In this document: positions 19,583 to 21,788 of the stretch, piece after piece
Layout: every line of letters begins with the position of its first letter
How positions within the stretch are numbered: the first letter of the stretch is position 1
Made by a program: the position numbers and the translations under genes
The notes under the pieces: generated by a model
The model's input: the letters and a program-made list of their open reading frames with translations, nothing else
Told to the model about the DNA's origin: nothing
Database searches by the model: none
Assembly: GCA_003833135.1 (NCBI GenBank)
Contig: QZLH01000279.1
Span: forward strand, 1 to 21,788
Origin: Oehlia diaphana
Taxonomy: Eukaryota; Glomeromycota; Glomeromycetes; Glomerales; Glomeraceae
Length of the DNA stretch: 21,788 nt
Reading direction: 5' to 3'

Positions 19583-19620
19583 TTTTTTTTTTTGGATAAA
19601 AATTTTTTTTTTTTTTTTTT
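19501..19620. repeat. 60-nt A/T homopolymer unit, tandemly duplicated in a 5' leader
   Basis: Two consecutive 60-nt units (19501-19560 and 19561-19620) differ at only five positions by eye. Each is a run of T, a run of A, a run of T, a GGATA core and a longer run of T. The block lies immediately upstream of the minus-strand BTB gene 2. The T and A runs are mutually complementary and could fold as hairpins. Copy 1 has only a short single version (16252-16281). Run lengths may be affected by sequencing error. Confidence 0.85.
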
Positions 19621-19680
19621 TTTTCTAGAAACGGAAGAATATTTAAATGAATATTCTATTTTTGGATTGAAATACTAAAC

Positions 19681-19702
19681 TTATATATTTTGTACTATGT
19701 TG
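19681..19702 (-). promoter_or_regulatory. TATA-like module of BTB gene 2
   Basis: Minus strand: CAACATAGTAC then AAAATATATAAG, about 190 nt upstream of the ATG. It is the counterpart of the module at 16308-16331. Its preservation in both copies beside divergent leaders suggests function, but no transcription start is known. Confidence 0.4.
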
Positions 19703-20309
19703 TACTAAATTCTGTAAAAAGGAATGTTCTTAGTTGTGCCAGGACCCCGAACAATACATGAAAAGGTAACAATACGGAGTTTGCGTAGAATGAGCCCAAA
19801 AGAGCGTAGATCATTTCTTTTTTTATATATTCCGACCAGCATTACATAGTGCCGGCCCTGAAGTAAATTTTGTGCCGATCTCTTGTTACCTATTTATATA
19901 TTGCTCGGGGTACAAATATATACTGTAAATCTGAAAATAATTAAAAAATTAATTATTGTATTAAAAGCAGGATTTCTTTCTTTTTATAAAATTTAAAATA
20001 AACGATTATACATTAATATTGATATACATGGTTTAACGATAAAAATTTGTCATAATTTATTATTTGTAAATTTAATCAAAGGGCGATTAAATGCAAATCT
20101 ATTGAATCGACTTCTCGTCGTCGAAAACAATAAATCAATAAATTACATCAAAATATTATTAAAAAATACTGCATAAAATAATTTCAATTAATTTTATTGA
20201 ATTGCATTACATTACGTAAGTAGTATCTGGATATTTATTTTCAATTAAGAAAAAAGACATGTTTTTGCATAGGAAATTAAATTTTAATTTAAATATCTAT
20301 ATAGTCTAT
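19703..20309. other. Intergenic stretch between BTB gene 2 and subtilase 3' end
   Basis: No coding sequence is recognised. The part 19725-19910 is noticeably less A/T-rich than its surroundings and ends in a transposon-like terminus (19847-19860), so it may be a short element remnant. The part 19920-20309 is A/T-rich and includes the 3' flank of the minus-strand protease, in which AATAAA-type words could serve polyadenylation. Confidence 0.4.
19847..19860 (-). repeat. Possible DNA-transposon terminus
   Basis: On the minus strand this reads CAGGGCCGGCACTA, resembling the CAGGG-CCGGC type of terminal repeat seen in hAT-class elements. A related GTGCCGATC occurs 14 nt further on the plus strand. 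No partner terminus or target duplication was found, so this may be a solo end or coincidence. Confidence 0.3.
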
Positions 20310-21602
20310 TTATGGAGCTGGAATACGTAAAAGAGCGTTTGGAGAACCCTTTTTAAGACCAGTAATAACTCCTTTCGTTGATAATTTAATAAGATCTTCT
20401 GTTAATGCAGCTGGTGGTTTATTACCACTCTCGGAAATCAAAAGAGCTATTGTACCAGCAACAAGTGGAGAAGAAAAAGAGGTACCAGAAGATGCTCTAT
20501 ATGAATCATTATCGCCAATACTAGCACCTACAACAGTACGACCTGGAGCGAAAATGTCAACACATTTTCCAATGTTTGAGAAATCTGTGACTGCATCACT
20601 TGTTCTTTCGGTAGCACCTGATGTAATAGCTGAAGGTGCAGATGCAGGTGATATTTTACAAGCATCATCAGAATAATTATTGCCAGCAGAAACAGCCATG
20701 TGAATACCAGCATCAGTAATTTCTTTGACAACATGATTTAAAGCTCGTGATACAGAATCTGTTCCAAGAGACATGTTAACAACTGAATTCTTGTTTTTAC
20801 CATTTTTGTGTTGTTTAATTATAAAGCTTAAACCTTCAATCATATTGGCAGTTGAACCTTCACCTTCAGCATCTAAAACTCTAACATCAATAATATTGGC
20901 TTTTCTTGCTACTCCTACACTGTTTCCAGCAGCAATACTAGCAACAAAAGTACCATGATAATGTATAACATTTCTTGTGCAATTTCCACAGAAAGAACGA
21001 CCAAATTTAGCACGACCATTAAATTGTTCATGTGTAAGTAAAATACCACTGTCAACGATGAAAATATTTACATCTTTTCCAGCTGAATCAGGGTAAATAA
21101 ATTTTCCGTCCAGCGGACGTTTTTTTTGATCAATACGATCAAGGTTCGGTCCTACTTCATCGTCTTCTGCACGTTTATTTATAAAATAACGTTTACTAAA
21201 ACGTTGAGGAACATCTACTTTAACTTTTCTTTCCTCTTCAATAAGTTTAACATTTTTCATCTTTCCAACTGCTTTTGCAAATTCAGATGTAAAATATGAG
21301 GTATATCCTTGTATAGATCCATCAACAGAAAAATCACTAATAGCACTTTGATCAAACACAGTACTATCATTACTTTCATCATCTTTAATGATACTTTGAA
21401 CACGTGTTTTATAGCATTCTTTCATCATTTCATAATGATTTTCGGCAGCATTCTTAACTTCTTTATCAAAAATAACGATAAACCTCTTTTTTTCGGTGGT
21501 ATTATCTTCGGTTTGAATTGAAAGACATTCTTTTTGAGCTGAGACTTTGAGAGCAACTAGCACAACGATAGAAAATATTTTAATGAAGCTTGAAGCAACC
21601 AT
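20310..21602 (-). CDS. Secreted subtilisin-like serine protease (S8, proteinase-K type)
   Basis: Intact 430-residue preproenzyme. Residues 1-22 are a signal peptide (hydrophobic FIKIFSIVVLVALKVSA). Residues about 38-130 are an I9-type inhibitor propeptide (KKRFIVIFDKEV, VKLIEEERKVKVD). A Lys-Arg pair at 143-144 (INKR before AEDDEVGPNLD) is a likely Kex2-type processing site. The S8 domain carries the triad Asp184 (IFIVDSGI), His216 (HYHGTFVASIAAG) and Ser375 (SSGTSFSSPLVAG), with oxyanion-hole Asn308 (AVSAGNN). The usual Met after the catalytic Ser is Phe (GTSF). Cys205, Cys208, Cys315 and Cys347 could form disulphides. The enzyme should act outside the cell or in the secretory route, cleaving peptide bonds with broad specificity. 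A TATA box stands about 40 nt upstream of the ATG. No intron is needed, length is normal, and no damage is seen. A nutritional or symbiosis-related role is inference. Confidence 0.95.
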   Translation of the reverse strand: MVASSFIKIFSIVVLVALKVSAQKECLSIQTEDNTTEKKRFIVIFDKEVKNAAENHYEMMKECYKTRVQSIIKDDESNDSTVFDQSAISDFSVDGSIQGYTSYFTSEFAKAVGKMKNVKLIEEERKVKVDVPQRFSKRYFINKRAEDDEVGPNLDRIDQKKRPLDGKFIYPDSAGKDVNIFIVDSGILLTHEQFNGRAKFGRSFCGNCTRNVIHYHGTFVASIAAGNSVGVARKANIIDVRVLDAEGEGSTANMIEGLSFIIKQHKNGKNKNSVVNMSLGTDSVSRALNHVVKEITDAGIHMAVSAGNNYSDDACKISPASAPSAITSGATERTSDAVTDFSNIGKCVDIFAPGRTVVGASIGDNDSYRASSGTSFSSPLVAGTIALLISESGNKPPAALTEDLIKLSTKGVITGLKKGSPNALLRIPAP

Positions 21603-21638
21603 GTTTTATTATTTCTATTATTATATTCGAGTAATAGG

Positions 21639-21649
21639 TTTTATATAGG
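21639..21649 (-). promoter_or_regulatory. TATA box of the subtilase gene
   Basis: Minus strand CCTATATAAAA lies about 37-47 nt upstream of the subtilase ATG. It is a good TATA match and implies a short leader. It is set in a less A/T-skewed sequence (GGGCAACAATTTCG on the plus strand), so it is not simply background. Confidence 0.6.
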
Positions 21650-21725
21650 GCAACAATTTCGTATAAAAAGAAAAATTGTGCTAGAAATTGGGAAAGGAGA
21701 AGAATGACATTAAAGTAAAGTGGCA

Positions 21726-21728
<3 letters not shown>

Positions 21729-21756
<28 letters not shown>
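21729..21756. repeat. 28-nt poly-T run
   Basis: An uninterrupted run of 28 T, followed by GAC and more T/A runs to the window end. Upstream of the subtilase on the minus strand it is a poly-A tract. It may be a nucleosome-excluding promoter tract or a retroposed poly-A tail, and its exact length is unreliable. Confidence 0.85.
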
Positions 21757-21788
21757 GACTTTTTAAATTTTTAAAAATTTTTTTAAAA

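Overview
The window looks like nuclear DNA of an AT-rich fungus. An arbuscular-mycorrhizal (Glomeromycotina, Rhizophagus-like) genome is the best guess. The reasons are long A/T-rich spacers, GT-AG introns of about 45-100 nt in a recognisable gene relic, tandem single-exon BTB-domain genes, decayed hAT and Tc1-type transposons, and a secreted fungal subtilisin with a TATA box. This assignment is inference; no species-diagnostic marker is present. No rRNA, tRNA, CRISPR array or bacterial-style operon was seen.

Layout. At 1-201 there is the 3' end of an unknown reading frame that enters from the left edge. At 1993-2725 lies a decayed, intron-containing M20-family metallopeptidase relic (plus strand), followed at 2812-3634 by a probable non-autonomous DNA transposon with GGGTCGG-type termini. 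The 3.6-6.4 kb stretch is mostly non-coding, with a possible small spliced gene on the minus strand. An intact four-membrane-segment orphan protein is encoded at 6448-7413 (minus). A broken gene of unknown family lies at 8467-9229 (minus). A Tc1/mariner C-terminal remnant (10847-11201) abuts a near-complete but frameshifted BED-finger hAT transposase (11202-13357) with its right terminus at 13500-13570.

The right half is dominated by two intact paralogous BTB-BACK-SPRY genes (14845-16251 and 18080-19495, both minus). Each has a related 3' flank and a related upstream TATA module. A fossil of a third copy lies between them, and flank-like remains occur near 3.9-4.4 kb. A secreted proteinase-K-type subtilase (20310-21602, minus) closes the window.

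How the genes relate. There is no evidence that they form one pathway. The coherent biological story is local gene-family birth and death: BTB-SPRY copies made by segmental duplication, with conserved BTB halves and divergent SPRY surface loops, among decaying transposons and pseudogenes. I did not find a convincing novel multi-gene system. The best leads are the BTB-SPRY cluster, the hidden spliced peptidase fossil, and the stop-codon pattern of the 8.5-9.2 kb relic.
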